Assembly: GCA_905221615.1 (NCBI GenBank)
Contig: CAJNDT010003535.1
Coordinates: 1 to 64,000, forward strand
Source: Symbiodinium sp. CCMP2592
Lineage: Eukaryota > Sar > Dinophyceae > Suessiales > Symbiodiniaceae
DNA length: 64,000 nt
Direction of reading: 5' to 3'
Shown here: piece after piece, positions 31,690-42,218 of the stretch
Position numbering within the stretch: the stretch's first letter is position 1
Layout: each line of letters opens with the position of its first letter
Program-made: the position numbers and the translations under genes
Notes under the pieces: generated by a model
What the model saw: only the letters and a program-made list of their open reading frames with translations
Told to the model about the DNA's origin: nothing
The model's database searches: none

Positions 31690-31895
31690 TCCAGAATTTA
31701 GGGTCTAGCGGTGAGTTTCGGGTCTGAGGTTTACAGATGAGAGTTTAGGGTTTAGAGGCTAGGGCTTAGAGGCGAGAGTTTATGGCTTAGAGATGAGAGT
31801 TTAGGGCGTAGAGGCGAGAGTTTAGGACATAGAGATGAGAGTGTAGGTTTTAGAGGTGAGAGTTTAGGGTTTAGGGTTTAGAAGTGAGAGTTTAA
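31690..31895 (+). repeat. Degenerate GAGAGTTTAGGG-type tandem array
   Basis: About seven units of TTAGAGGCGAGAGTTTAGGG with a period near 30 bp. It looks like a telomere-like motif fused with GAGGTGAGA. Confidence 0.75.
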
Positions 31896-32833
31896 CGCTC
31901 CGATCAGGGTTCGAGATCACGGCAAGGGTCTAGGACTCAGGACGTGCAGGGCTTCGAGCACAGCTTTGAGGATCCAAAACACCGAGCTTCTTTGGAGCCC
32001 AAGGATTCAACAAATCCTTCGATGCTCGGAGAGATCTTCTCGGGATTAGGGGCTGAAGCATCGTCCCCTTAAGTCGCAAGTAAGGGCGCAAATGATTAGT
32101 TAGAGCATGGTTTGGCAGATACATGACACGATAACTCTGATAGGAGCCCTAGGGAACGGTGTGATAGGAACCCAAAGGAATTGTACGTTCGGCTTCTATA
32201 CTTCTGCAAAGGCGGTTGGGATGAGCATTGGCATTTGACTACTGGGTAAGAAACCTCCAACCCTACACCGTTCGGAAGCTTTCGAACCACTTGCTAGCCT
32301 CCAGGTGGCTGTCCCCGGGCGTGAGGGCAAAGACCGCATCGATGAAGGCCAGGTAAGCCACAGGGCCTGCGTATCTCGAACAGTCAGTTTAGTTTGGGCT
32401 TCCTTATTATGACGCTTACATAAGATGCCCCAAAACCTTGTTCTGATTGTTATAGTGCCCTTATATTAAAGCCAAAAGCTTGGGGTTGCGAAACGGAGCT
32501 TTGCTGTGCAAGTTACCCGGTAGTCAGAAACGCCCCTGCACCCGCCAAACCCGGGGTCAGGCTTGGGTGGAGCGTTGCAAAAGGGGGTTTGGGATATGGT
32601 GTTGTAACTCTGCTCGCCAGGTAAGAGCCTCAGAGTTCAGGATTTGGTCCAACTCGGCACTAACCCATAAACCCTGAACAGTTATTGCTTCTACTATGTT
32701 TTTCTAGAAAAACCTAGTATAAACCCTGAACAATTAAGTTGCAGGTTTGCGGCTGCGGCGTCAGGCTTGCGGCTTCGAAACTCCCGCAGCTTCAAGCTTC
32801 CAGACTCGAAGGCTCAAACTTATGGGTTTTTAA

Positions 32834-32905
32834 TGCGGGGGACTTAATAATAAGAATAAGATTCTGTATGTTATACTATAATCATAATCAGGAAGCCCAA
32901 CATAG
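32834..32905. mobile_element. Degenerate MITE family D, left part
   Basis: GGGGACTTAATAATAAGAAT, ATGTTATACTATAATCATAA and CAGGAAGCC follow the D layout with many substitutions. Confidence 0.45.
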
Positions 32906-33021
32906 GATGGGTATGTACTTACCCCCCTTTTTTCATTTTTGGAGCCAAAGGCCATGAACCGCTTCTCCCGAACCCTGCAACGCACCACAGCCCAGGCCCC
33001 GAAAGACCAACACAAGCTTTC

Positions 33022-33131
33022 CTACTTGTCGGTTATCATGGGGAACTAAAGCTTAACATCTTTGGTCATATGGGGGTTACATAGGGACTATACTACCCAA
33101 AACAGGTTAAAGGTTGCCTACTCTACTACTA
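33022..33131. repeat. Dispersed repeat K, copy 1
   Basis: TACTTGTCGGTTATCATGGG, GAACTAAAGCTTAAC and ACATAGGGACTATACTACCC then CTCTACTACTA match 54512-54645. Inverted ends are not clear, so element type is unknown. Confidence 0.6.
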
Positions 33132-33399
33132 AGCTTTTGATTCGGAATTTAGGATCGAGGGAGGTGATAGTTGCGGGTTCAGGTCTCGGACCCTAAACAA
33201 GTAACAACTGACTGGGGGCCAATAAGCCCAGAGGTATATACCCGTTTCACCCTGGACCCCAAACCCGTGGGCCACGCATGTCATGGCCAGGAACAAAACC
33301 GCCGACAAGTAGGATTGGGTTATACACTTCGGTTTAGGGATAAGGGTTTAGTACAGTTTGTGGTCTAGGGCTGAATGACTAGAACTTGTCGCGGGGGAA

Positions 33400-33780
33400 G
33401 CAGAGCCTAAATGAAGAAGACCCAGCTACAAAAAGAAAACCGCTGCAGCTGCTGACCAATAACAGACACCTACAAACGAGAACATGATACCCGATCATCC
33501 TAATTGCCGAAACTGAAGAGTCCATGACAAATTATACGTCGATCAGCCGTACCGTCATGATGTTCAGCATCACGGCTGGCATTCGTCAGCCTCGACAACC
33601 AGGCCATCACCATCGGCGTCAGCTTCAGGTACAATCAGCATCACCAGCAACATCATGAGAGCCGTACGCACAGCGGCATGGCATCATGCCGCCAGCCGAC
33701 CGCTTTGAAAAACGATCTAAACCCGGAACCCGAACAAAAATCTCAAATAAAGACGAAATCCCTAGCCCTCGACATCGGTC
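33400..33780. other. No supported gene; CATCA/GCAGC-rich DNA
   Basis: Degenerate triplet-rich sequence without a single long frame. Confidence 0.35.
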
Positions 33781-33837
33781 AGCCTGGGGCATCGCCGAGC
33801 AGTTGCTGCAGCAATATTTCTACCTGCGCCATCACTT

Positions 33838-33948
33838 AATGTAGGAACCTGATTAAGAAACCTTGGGCCTTTATTGGGGCTCCTTATATGCATCCAACTA
33901 CTTGGGGGTTATAGGCCCAGGGTTTCTAAATCAGGTTCCTACATTATG
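33838..33948. mobile_element. MITE family G, full copy
   Basis: TAATGTAGGAACCTGATTAA and TAAATCAGGTTCCTACATTA are near-perfect inverted ends. It is 111 bp and the best reference for this family. Confidence 0.85.
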
Positions 33949-34252
33949 CTGTTTGGGACCAACGACTACGGCTCTGGGAAGGTGGGGGGCCTTAGGGCCT
34001 ACGAAAGGTATCTGGCCTGGGTATAGGGCTTGGGGAGAAGAGTGTCCCAGCCCCAAAGCCACCAATATTCTGCAGTCGCCCAAAGAGAACGCGTGAACCT
34101 CGCATCGTCTTTTTCCTCGGAATCAGGAACACCGCAAGCGGCCCGGCCCTGACACCCAAGAGCCCTTTCCGGGTGCCTTTTCACTGATTAGAACCAGGTT
34201 TTTAGTAACATACGTAAGCAAGGGGCTGAACTGTGATAATCCTGAATCCCAC

Positions 34253-34322
34253 GTAGATCCCCAAATTTGGGGCCCTATACTACTAAGGGTACTTTATAGG
34301 AGCCCCCATTAAGGGATCTACT
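34253..34322. mobile_element. Single short palindromic element
   Basis: GTAGATCCCCAAATTTGGGG and CCCCCATTAAGGGATCTAC are inverted ends of a 70-bp element. I found no second copy. Confidence 0.5.
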
Positions 34323-34427
34323 TTTAGCCACCATTGGTGCCTGCGCCTGGCTTAGTACTGGTGCCGCGATCTCGCAGAGCACCCGTGAAAGGGCAGCACC
34401 TCAGGCTGGCAAGGCCGGGGGTGGCTG

Positions 34428-34542
34428 TACCCAAAGACTCCAATATCCTTTGATTACGGAATATACCTCAAAATTACAGTAAGATCCCTAATATTATTTT
34501 CAGGTATACTCCTTAACTAAGGGATATTGGAGTCTCTGGGTA
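34428..34542. mobile_element. MITE family C, full copy
   Basis: TACCCAAAGACTCCAATATC to GATATTGGAGTCTCTGGGTA, 115 bp, with TA at both ends. It is the best-preserved C copy. Confidence 0.9.
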
Positions 34543-35026
34543 GCTCAGGATATCATGCTTCTTCGGCAGCGAGCGTAATGGATCCTGAATAAAGCTACTT
34601 TTGTAATTATATATATACACCGAAAAGGGTTTAGGGAGTTTGGTTCTAAACGTTTGGGGTAGAACCATGGAGGCTCGATTCTTTCGGGTTTGGGGGTTTA
34701 GGGTCTTGAGGGCTGAAGATCCGGCCTCCGGCAGGCATCGGAAAGATGAAGCGCTCGAAGGCCATGTAAACATGCTACTTGGACCCCACAGCCCCAGGCG
34801 CCCAAACAGAACTGGAAGGGATAAGCCCTAAACCCTGAACCCTAAACCCTAAACTCATAAAACCCTAAGCCCTAAACCCTAAACCCTCTTCAGGCCTTCT
34901 TTGAGATGCAGTCAGGCTACGGTCGATCAGCCCGGCTCCCTGCCGGTCGAACTTGGCGAAAGCGGATTTCACGCACTCCTCAGCTCGGAGAGTGGCGACC
35001 CGAAGGATGCCCCGAAGGGAGATGAA

Positions 35027-35220
35027 AGTTTCCGAAAACAAGGGGTACGTTTAAAGGGATCCTTATATAGGGTTCCTGAAAGGGGGCTATAAGGGATCTA
35101 TAAAGGGTTTAGGGTTTAGAGTTTCCGAAAATGAGGGATACCTTATTTTCGGGTCCTTATGATAAGGATCCTACTATTTAGGGTGCTGTATTAGGGTCCT
35201 CTATTTCCGGAAACTCCCAG
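35027..35220. mobile_element. MITE family E with cassette and duplicated end
   Basis: AAGTTTCCGAAAACAAGGGG (partial E end) is followed by ACGTTTAAAGGGATCCTTAT, AAGGGATCTATAAAGGG and TTTAGGGTTTAG. A full E element then runs from AGTTTCCGAAAATGAGGG to CCGGAAACTCCCAG (35118-35220). Confidence 0.75.
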
Positions 35221-35289
35221 ATGGAGATGGTGATTGCGGTTTAACCGCTTTGCGCGATGATGACGATGAGAGATGCATAGGGTTTAGGG

Positions 35290-35530
35290 TTTAGGGTATA
35301 GGAGTGGTGGTGATGGTGATGGCGGAGGCAGTGGTGATGATGATCGTGGCTGTGGTGGTGGTGGTCATAACGTGGCTGAGAGTGCTGATAAGGGTGCTGG
35401 TGGTGCTGGTAGTGGTGCTGGTGTTGCTGGTGGTGCTGGTGGTGGTGCTGGTGGTGCTGGGGGTGCTGGTGGGGGTGCTGGTGGGGGTGCTGGTGGTGGT
35501 GCTGGTGGTGCGGGTGTTGCTGGTGAAGCT
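35290..35530. repeat. GTG/GCT trinucleotide-rich region
   Basis: GGTGGTGCTGGTG-type units stay open in all frames on both strands (poly-Val, poly-Gly/Ala, poly-His/Gln, poly-Pro/Ala). This is diagnostic of simple repeat, not of a gene. Confidence 0.85.
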
Positions 35531-35759
35531 GTCGATGAAAAAGACTGCACTTAAACATGGTGCTTAAGTCTTGCATACGTGTTGAGATGACAAAGGCGGA
35601 TGAGGAAGATGCCGGTGATAGCGATGGCGGTGATCATGACGATGCACACGGCTGTGATCATGACGACCATCATGACGATGATGGCGTTGAGCGTGAGCCA
35701 CATTGAGTCAAGGTAGTGCGAATTGAGCTGGCGATGATTTTGTCAGATCCTACGGTCCT

Positions 35760-35900
35760 AAATCCCGAACCCTAAACCCTGAACCCTTAACCCAAACCAT
35801 GAACCCTCAACCGCAAACCCTGAACCCTGACCCTAACCCCAAACCCTAAACACCAAACCCTGAACCCCAACCCCAAACGCTAAACCCCAGACCCTGAACC
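35760..35900 (-). repeat. Degenerate CCCTAAA / CCCTGAA tract
   Basis: Around 18 variable units. Confidence 0.8.
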
Positions 35901-35955
35901 CTAAACCCAAAACCCTGAAGCCTACACCCCAATCTCTAAATCCCAAATACTAGCC

Positions 35956-36055
35956 TCATAGGGACCGTTACGGGGGTAGGGGGAGGGGGCCCTATTATAG
36001 AGGCAGTATAGTCCCCTACCCCCTGCGCCCCCTACACCCCTTAAGGGTCCCTATG
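35956..36055. mobile_element. Single palindromic element, MITE-like
   Basis: CATAGGGACCGTTACGGGGG and CCCTTAAGGGTCCCTATG are inverted ends. The interior AGGGGGAGGGGGCC pairs with CCCCTACCCCC. It lies between two CCCTAAA tracts. Confidence 0.55.
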
Positions 36056-36060
36056 AAAAT

Positions 36061-36117
36061 GCTAAACCCTAAACCCTAAACCCTAAACCCTAAACCCTAA
36101 ACCCTAAACCCTAAACC
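36061..36117 (-). repeat. Perfect CCCTAAA array
   Basis: Eight consecutive perfect units. Confidence 0.95.
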
Positions 36118-36185
36118 CCGGTGGCTTATGAAAGCCGAGCCACTGGCATACCCTGGAGGTTTCCTGCGGCTCGCCTGAACTCCGG

Positions 36186-36335
36186 GTATAATATAGGGGC
36201 ATTCATGACTAGAATAGGGCTCCTTTAAATGGGTATATAAGGACTACTACCAGGGGTCTACAAGGGTACTATGATATAGGGCCTTATTCATTAGAGTAGG
36301 GTTTTGGGGCGCATCTGTAAATATGATCAGGAACA
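36186..36335. mobile_element. MITE family D with cassette; right half missing
   Basis: A D end (ATATAGGGGCATTCATGACT, AGAATAGGG) is followed by CTCCTTTAAATGGGTATATA and GGTCTACAAGGGTACTATGA. A second D left end follows (TATAGGGCCTTATTCATTAG, AGTAGGGTTTTGGGG). Confidence 0.65.
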
Positions 36336-36359
36336 TGCTGGGATCACGCAGGGGTATTG

Positions 36360-36715
36360 GTAGTTCAATGGGGTTGCGCTACATTTTTGTGCAAACTATG
36401 AAGGCAAAGTATCCGCAGTTCTTCAGACAACTGCAGCAACACGACCACTACCTAAGAGTGTGTGCCTCATCTTTGACATAACGGTGACTCACACTGCTGC
36501 TAATCGTAGAGGGAGAAGCTGCGCTTGTCAGATTGCCACAGCATGCTACTGTTACTCGTGTGATTACAGTTAGGCTTTTCTCACCCTCACCCTGCTGACT
36601 GCTCTTGCTCTCGCAGTTGCCCTCACAAGCGCTACCAGTATCATTTTGACAATAGCCAATATGACATAAGGTGGAAGATCCTTTGTTCTAGTATTCGTCA
36701 GCAATATTCGAACCA
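36360..36715. other. No supported gene
   Basis: Unique-looking DNA without telomere motifs or open frames of note. Confidence 0.35.
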
Positions 36716-36768
36716 ATGAGTGGTAGTAGTACGAGCCGCAGCAACGACAGTGGTAGTAGTGGCTGTAA

Positions 36769-36869
36769 TATAGGGGCCTTAATAATTGGAATAGGGTTTT
36801 TTGGCCCAGTATGCTACAATTATCTTAAGGAACCCCAAAATAGTACGGGTAATTATTTAGGCCCCTACA
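36769..36869. mobile_element. MITE family D, full copy
   Basis: ATAGGGGCCTTAATAATTGG to AATTATTTAGGCCCCTACA, 101 bp. It is embedded in GTAGT triplet-rich DNA. Confidence 0.85.
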
Positions 36870-37067
36870 GTAGTAGTCATCGCTGTCCTCGCGTCAGTCT
36901 CGCAAGCGTTTTTGCCGCGCATGTACAGTCTACTTATGCTCAAGTTTGTGAGCATGCACATATAAATATGTCGTGGTGGCTGGGGCAAGGCGACCTGTCC
37001 CATTCCCATACTGATCCCACCACTACTACTCGCCGACGACTACAACTACGACGACGAAGCGACACCG

Positions 37068-37068
<1 letters not shown>

Positions 37069-37112
<44 letters not shown>

Positions 37113-37118
37113 TCTTCT
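37069..37118. repeat. (CTA)n / (CTT)n microsatellite
   Basis: About 14 CTA units then four CTT units. Confidence 0.95.
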
Positions 37119-37205
37119 TGTTCTACGACCACTGCTCACCCCTCAGACCCTAAACCTTGCCAGGCTCTCAGTTTCTGGAGTATACCATCCAAGCGGCAGA
37201 GGAGA

Positions 37206-37508
37206 TTATCTTTGCTCCTTCGGGCATGCTGACCACACGGTCTCACGGAGGCTTAACTTTTGGTGCTTTCTGCATGCAGAGGAGGGTATAAGCTTAAGAA
37301 GTGCTTCTGAATGGGACCAACTCTCGTGCCATGGCAGCTTTTCTGGAGAAACAACAAGTCTGGGAATGATCCGAAGACTTCTGGCAATCAGCTCCTCGTC
37401 ACGTGGCACACCGGCCACACCATGAAATGGCCGCATGGACACGCATAGATGTGTAGCAAGATTTATATAGGGCATAGAGTTTGGGGGGAGGGTTTGGACT
37501 TCCAGCAT
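37206..37508 (-). CDS. ATG-initiated 100-codon frame, unknown product
   Basis: The frame starts with a true ATG and ends at a stop at 37206. Composition is balanced, with no repeat-derived stretch. The central part (GVAGVPRDEELIARSLRIIP) looks like an amphipathic helix-rich polypeptide. It lies between a triplet microsatellite and a family A MITE. It could be a complete small gene, a first exon, or a remnant. No domain is recognised. Confidence 0.35.
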   Translation of the reverse strand: MLEVQTLPPNSMPYINLATHLCVSMRPFHGVAGVPRDEELIARSLRIIPRLVVSPEKLPWHESWSHSEALLKLIPSSACRKHQKLSLRETVWSACPKEQR

Positions 37509-37713
37509 AAAGGGCTGCCCGGTGTGGATAGCTGGATAGCTGCAAGAATGATAGCAACGATGAACAGAAAGCCGGTGTCGAGAAGGGTCCTGCGAATCAG
37601 AAGGCGACTCTCACCCATCAGCAGTCAAAGGCTGGTAAAGGGTTCCTTTCCGTGTGAGAAGCCAGGGTTTGTTCTACTCACGTTGCGATGCGAGCCAAGC
37701 AGCAGTGGATACC

Positions 37714-37926
37714 TTCTTGGAGGGTCGGGGGACTTAGTAAGTAGGTAGTAAGTAGACTTCTACGTACACAGAAAGGGACCCTATTTGGGGTTATGGTACT
37801 TATAAGTCCCTAAAACAACCAGTTACTAAGCCCCCTAAACCCTAAACCCTAAACCCTTACAGAATCCCTATAGATCCCTTTAAAGGAACCCTAAAGGAAC
37901 CAGTTACTAAGTCCCCCGACCCTTGA
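37714..37926. mobile_element. MITE family A with cassette and duplicated right end
   Basis: The A left end (CTTGGAGGGTCGGGGGACTT) runs to AACCAGTTACTAAGCCCCC. There the sequence switches to CCCTAAACCCTAAACCC and CCCTATAGATCCCTTTAAAG, then GAACCAGTTACTAAGTCCCC and CGACCC, a second right end. Confidence 0.8.
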
Positions 37927-38000
37927 GGTTTCTGTGAGGAAGCTCATGGCGGCTAAGCTAAAACCTGCGTCGGATCCGGGCTCCAAGCGCTTTTGGGTTT

Positions 38001-38050
38001 TTACGGTTTAGGGTTTAGGGTTTAGGGTTTAGGGTTTAGGGCTCTAGGGT
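38001..38050 (+). repeat. TTTAGGG array
   Basis: Six units directly before the amplified D element. Confidence 0.9.
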
Positions 38051-38055
38051 TGTTT

Positions 38056-38456
38056 AATAAAGGGGCCTTAGTAATTAGAATAGGGTCTCGGGGTATATTA
38101 TAGCTTTTGGCTTTAATAAAGGGGCCTTAGTAATTAGAATAGGGTCTCGGGGTATATTATAGCTTTTGGCTTTAATAAAGGGGCCTTAGTAATTAGAATA
38201 GGGTCTCGGGGTATATTATAGCTTTTGGCTTTAATAAAGGGGCCTTAGTAATTAGAATAGGGTCTCGGGGTATATTATAGCTTTTGGCTTTAATAAAGGG
38301 GCCTTAGTAATTAGAATAGGGTCTCGGGGTATATTATAGCTTTTGGCTTTAATAAAGGGGCCTTAGTAATTAGAATAGAGTCTCGGGGTATATTGTACTA
38401 AAAATACAAAGGAGCCTTAAGGAATAATGTTGGTAGTTACTGAGGCTTCTATACTA
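38056..38456. mobile_element. MITE family D with left half amplified six times
   Basis: Six near-identical 59-bp units start AATAAAGGGGCCTTAGTAAT and contain GAATAGGGTCTCGGGGTATA (starts at 38056, 38115, 38174, 38233, 38292 and 38351). The last unit continues into a single D right half ending ACTGAGGCTTCTATACTA. Confidence 0.85.
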
Positions 38457-38779
38457 GGGGTTCTGGGCTGCAGGAAGCTCATAGCTTCCTCGGGGCCCAG
38501 GGCTTCCTTGAAGGTTGCATTTATCTAGTAGCACCTAAGTTTTGAACCCGGGATCATGGAAGTCTTTGAGCCCGAAACCTTTCTACTCCTATGCTTTTAA
38601 ACCCTAAACCCCGACGGTCTCGACGCCGTAAGTGCCAAACCCTAAACCTCATACTCCCTGAACCCTAGGCCATAAGCCTTGAAATGCAGGTGCTGCAGCC
38701 AAAATGCAATCTCATCCGAATGGAATCTGAATCTTGCAATGAGATCGAATAGCGGAACATGAATCACATGAACTTTCGA

Positions 38780-38890
38780 TTTGGGAGTTTCCGACAATAG
38801 GGCCCCCCCCCAAGTATAGTACCCTCGATCGTAGGCTCCTTATTATATGAACCCCAAAATAAGGTACCCCTGATTTTCGGAAACTTCCGA
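38780..38890. mobile_element. MITE family E, full copy
   Basis: GGGAGTTTCCGACAATAGGG and TTTTCGGAAACTTCCGA are inverted. A run of nine C occurs at 38806-38814. Confidence 0.8.
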
Positions 38891-39029
38891 CTTAGGAATT
38901 TACAGGTCACCTTAACACCAAATCCGACATTTGCTTCTGTTTGTCCTTCTTCGTCTTCTTTTTGAGGCCTAAACCCCAAATCCTTACAGAAGCCTTGTAA
39001 AGGCGCTTGAAGGAACCAACGTCCCAAAT

Positions 39030-39135
39030 TACCAGACCCTCAACCCCTAAACCCTCAACCTCAACCCTTACACCCTCAACCCCGAAGCCCTGAAACCCTA
39101 AACCCTAAACCCTAGACCCTAAACCCTAAACCCCT
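39030..39135 (-). repeat. CCCTAAA / CCCTCAA tract
   Basis: Roughly 14 units, degenerate on the left and near-perfect on the right. Confidence 0.8.
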
Positions 39136-39606
39136 GAACCCTCTAGAGCCCTGTAAGCGCGCTGGGAGCGACTGTTGGAGGCTGACGACCATCTTCTCGG
39201 CTATGCGCTCCTCCAGTTTCATCTCATTGTAGGAGTGGGTTATGGGGCTTACTAACAAGACTATCATAGGGATCCGTTCCCTCATTCCCTACTGAAACAG
39301 TTTCAGGGGTTTCGGGTCTTGGGCTTAGGACTTCGGGGCATCGTTCGGGCCTTGAGGCTTCATGTTCACGATTTAGGGCTTAGAGTTTAGGGCTCGGTGT
39401 TGCGCGGGTTTCGGGTGTACGTGGGTCTAGAGTTTAGGGCTCAGTGTGAGGGTTTAGGGTTGAGGAGGCGTGGGTTTAGGGTTCAGGGTTCTTTTAAGTG
39501 CAATGGGGTTCACGGTCTTTGTTTTTAAGGTGCAGTGGCCTTTCGCTTGCACCCAGAGAATACAGGGGTCTTTATGGTCAAATATCCTGGCATGGCCGTA
39601 AAACAT

Positions 39607-39709
39607 AAGAGCGTTTATAATCAGAATTCGGCTTGCATGTATACAATACTGTGATTACAAGCAGGAACCCCCAAAATAATATTCGTAATGATTTATTTAG
39701 GCGCCTACA
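39607..39709. mobile_element. MITE family D, diverged copy
   Basis: TTTATAATCAGAATTCGG, TATACAATACTGTGATTACA and GATTTATTTAGGCGCCTACA follow the D layout. Confidence 0.6.
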
Positions 39710-39719
39710 TTAGAGCTGG

Positions 39720-40440
39720 AAGGGACAACTCTGACCAGTTGTTTGCAACCCTTAGCTTTAACAAAAAATGAACCTGATGGCAGACCTTCCAAGCTGTTGA
39801 ACCTCACCGACTAATGTTCGCTTTATCTCAACACGGTGGCTTCTGTCTCGGCAACTTTTTTTCAATTGGGATCCCTCTATCTATGTTCGCTGAATTAGAT
39901 CCCCTATCTTGACAACGTGCCAACCTGTCAAAACCCAAAAGACGTGAGCCATGTCTCTAGTCAGATTAAGTCCGCCGGCGCCCAAATTATCTGCAAACTG
40001 CGAAGCCCTTCACCTTCGATGCTTGTTGGCGTTTTAGGGTTTAGGGTTTAGGATTTTCTCGTCATTTCAGGCATCGTGATGGTCTTCCTCCGCGTCTGAT
40101 TGGCTGTCGGGGCACATGCCCTTCTCAGAGCCACCCAGACATGCGGCGAAACAGCTAAGACAGGACTGCATGTCTACTAGCGAATACCACAGCTGCGGTT
40201 CCCTTATGGGTGTGCCTATCTCCCCCATCACGCAATGCCGTTCACTTAGCACTAGAAAGAAGTGTAATCATGTATAAACGTATTAACAACAGTAACCCTA
40301 GACCCGAAAGCTACACCGCAAACCCCAACCCGAAAGCTAACCCTAAACCCTAAACCGAAGCCTCAATCCCAAGCCTATACCCGAAACCCTACAACAAAGG
40401 GTCTGAAAGAAGGCCCGGCACCGAAGCAGGCCCCAAATTA
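39720..40440. other. No supported gene
   Basis: Unique-looking DNA with a few telomere-like motifs (40030-40050, 40340-40390). A 61-codon minus frame at 40067-40252 has no support beyond openness. Confidence 0.35.
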
Positions 40441-40444
40441 CACA

Positions 40445-40556
40445 ATACTGCTGATTGACAAAATCCTGCACTCACTACCCATTATAAGGAATATACCATA
40501 GTTCCCATAGTGTAGAGTCGTTACGGTCATGCAGGATTTTGCTCATCAACAGTATG
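40445..40556. mobile_element. MITE family F, diverged copy
   Basis: ATACTGCTGATTGACAAAAT and TTTTGCTCATCAACAGTAT form the ends. AAGGAATATACCATAGTTCC matches the 1652 copy. Confidence 0.7.
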
Positions 40557-40577
40557 GCAAAGCAAAGGCAGGTACAA

Positions 40578-40756
40578 CAGGGGCCTTATTGATTGGAATA
40601 GGGTCCCTTTAAAGGCTTCAAATTCAAAGGGATCCATCGGGGATCAAAATGAGCTCTAGAGTACTAGGGGCCTGAATGGTTAGAATGGGGTGTAGGATTT
40701 ATTGCAGTATCACCCCTCTTTCTTACACCCCGGTTCCTCGTCGCCAGCCCCTACAG
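40578..40756. mobile_element. MITE family D with cassette and duplicated left end
   Basis: ACAGGGGCCTTATTGATTGG, AATAGGGTCCCTTTAAAGGC and AAAGGGATCCATCGGGG lead to a second D left end (TAGGGGCCTGAATGGTTAGA). A diverged right end (CGGTTCCTCGTCG, CCAGCCCCTACA) follows. Confidence 0.65.
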
Positions 40757-40796
40757 ACATTCAGATTGCAACTCCGAACAACCCGAAGCTGTAATT

Positions 40797-40899
40797 ACAG
40801 GGGCCTCAATAATTAGAACAGGGCGTTGGGGCCCATTATACTGTAGTTACAATAAGGAACCACCCGAAATAGTAAAGGTAATTCTTAAGGGCCCTATAG
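40797..40899. mobile_element. MITE family D, full copy
   Basis: ACAGGGGCCTCAATAATTAG to AATTCTTAAGGGCCCTATA, 103 bp. Confidence 0.8.
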
Positions 40900-41047
40900 T
40901 AGAGGTCGTCCTCTTTAGAACCGAGCGATGGCCCAGATCAGAACATGACCACGTCTGAAACCCTGAAACACTGAGTTCTTCCCAAAACCCCCTGAAAACC
41001 TCTGACAACCGGGTAATATATCAGCACAGGACCGAGCATTTTCAACA

Positions 41048-41114
41048 TAACATAACATAACATAGTTCTGCTATACTCTAAACCATGTAATATATATATA
41101 TGTATATACATATA
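41048..41114. repeat. CATAA pentanucleotide and (TA)n
   Basis: Four ACATA units near 41050 and a TA run at about 41090-41112. Confidence 0.75.
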
Positions 41115-41337
41115 GCACAGAAAATAGTCCCCCCAAGACCCCTAACCCCGAAACCTCATAATAAAAACTGCTGTTACTATAAACTAAACCCAAACAATCA
41201 AAAGTCATAGAAAAGAACTCCCGAAACCGACGGGCCCGTCCGGAGCGCTCGCTGTTGCCATAGCCAAGCTCCGCGCAAAGGGCGTCAGAGCCTACCAGGG
41301 CTTCGGGCTTCGAGGGGCTCTTTGGGGGTTGGGGGTT

Positions 41338-41450
41338 TAGGGTTCAGGGTTTAGGGTTTAGGGTTTAGGGTTTAGGATTTAGGGTTTAGGGTTTAGGATT
41401 TAGGGTTTAGGGTTTAGGATTCAGGGTTTAGGTTTTAGAGTTAAGGGGGG
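41338..41450 (+). repeat. TTTAGGG array with TTTAGGA variants
   Basis: About 15 units directly left of an A2 MITE. Confidence 0.9.
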
Positions 41451-41460
41451 GTTTAGGGTT

Positions 41461-41581
41461 TACTTGGAGGCCTTGGGGACTTAGTAAGTAGGTTATACGT
41501 AGGGTTACAGTTAGGGTAAGTCCATGTAGGGTACTTATAATCCTACTTATAACCTACTTACTAAGGCCCCTGGGCCTCTAA
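41461..41581. mobile_element. MITE family A2, full copy
   Basis: TACTTGGAGGCCTTGGGGAC to CTAAGGCCCCTGGGCCTCTA, 121 bp. It shares its first 10 bp with families A and B. Confidence 0.8.
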
Positions 41582-41712
41582 TAAAGAGGGGGGATCAGGG
41601 GTTCTTGAATTTGAGGGGTTCGGGAGTTTGGGGTTTAGGGTGTCGGTTTTTAGGGTTTAGGGTTACGGGTTTAGGGTTTAGATGGGTTCGAGGGGTTCTT
41701 GGGGTTGAGGGG

Positions 41713-41768
41713 TTCCCAGAGACTCCAACATCCCTTAAGGAACATACCCTAAATCATATTGAGGATCC
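41713..41768. mobile_element. MITE family C, left half only
   Basis: TCCCAGAGACTCCAACATCC, AACATACCCTAAATCATATT and GAGGATCCCACTATA. The right half is replaced by TTTAGG-type DNA. Confidence 0.6.
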
Positions 41769-42218
41769 CACTATAGTTCAGGGGTTTAGGTGCTTGAAGG
41801 TTGATGAATTTAGGGGTTTAGGGCGTAGGGTTCTGGGTTTTGATATGGTTTGGGGTTTCGAGTTTCATTCGAGCTAGAGTGTTCTGTATGGCATACATAT
41901 GTGCTTGTACGGCTGTAGTTAGTGGGCTGCGAAGGGTCGTTGTGCAAGGGTTTGAAAAGGCTTTGGCAACACAGGTGTACTTTCTCTGTATGAGTAGACC
42001 GTTGCAGTCATTGCACCGTTTCCCATCACTGCTCAAGGACTTCCTTGCTGTGGCTCTCTAAAGACTGGACGCAAGAGCACAACTACGACGGAAAACAACC
42101 TCTTCGAGGCAACAGACAGAAATAACAGCACCTCGACCCGACCTTCGCACCCAAAGCCCAAGCCCCTAGACACCCTCAGGCCGACAGAAAAATTACCATA
42201 GACTCAAAATTCTCGATC

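Noticed and set aside
35241-35576. 111-residue His/Gln-rich frame
   Set aside because: It lies in a GTG/GCT triplet repeat with all frames open.
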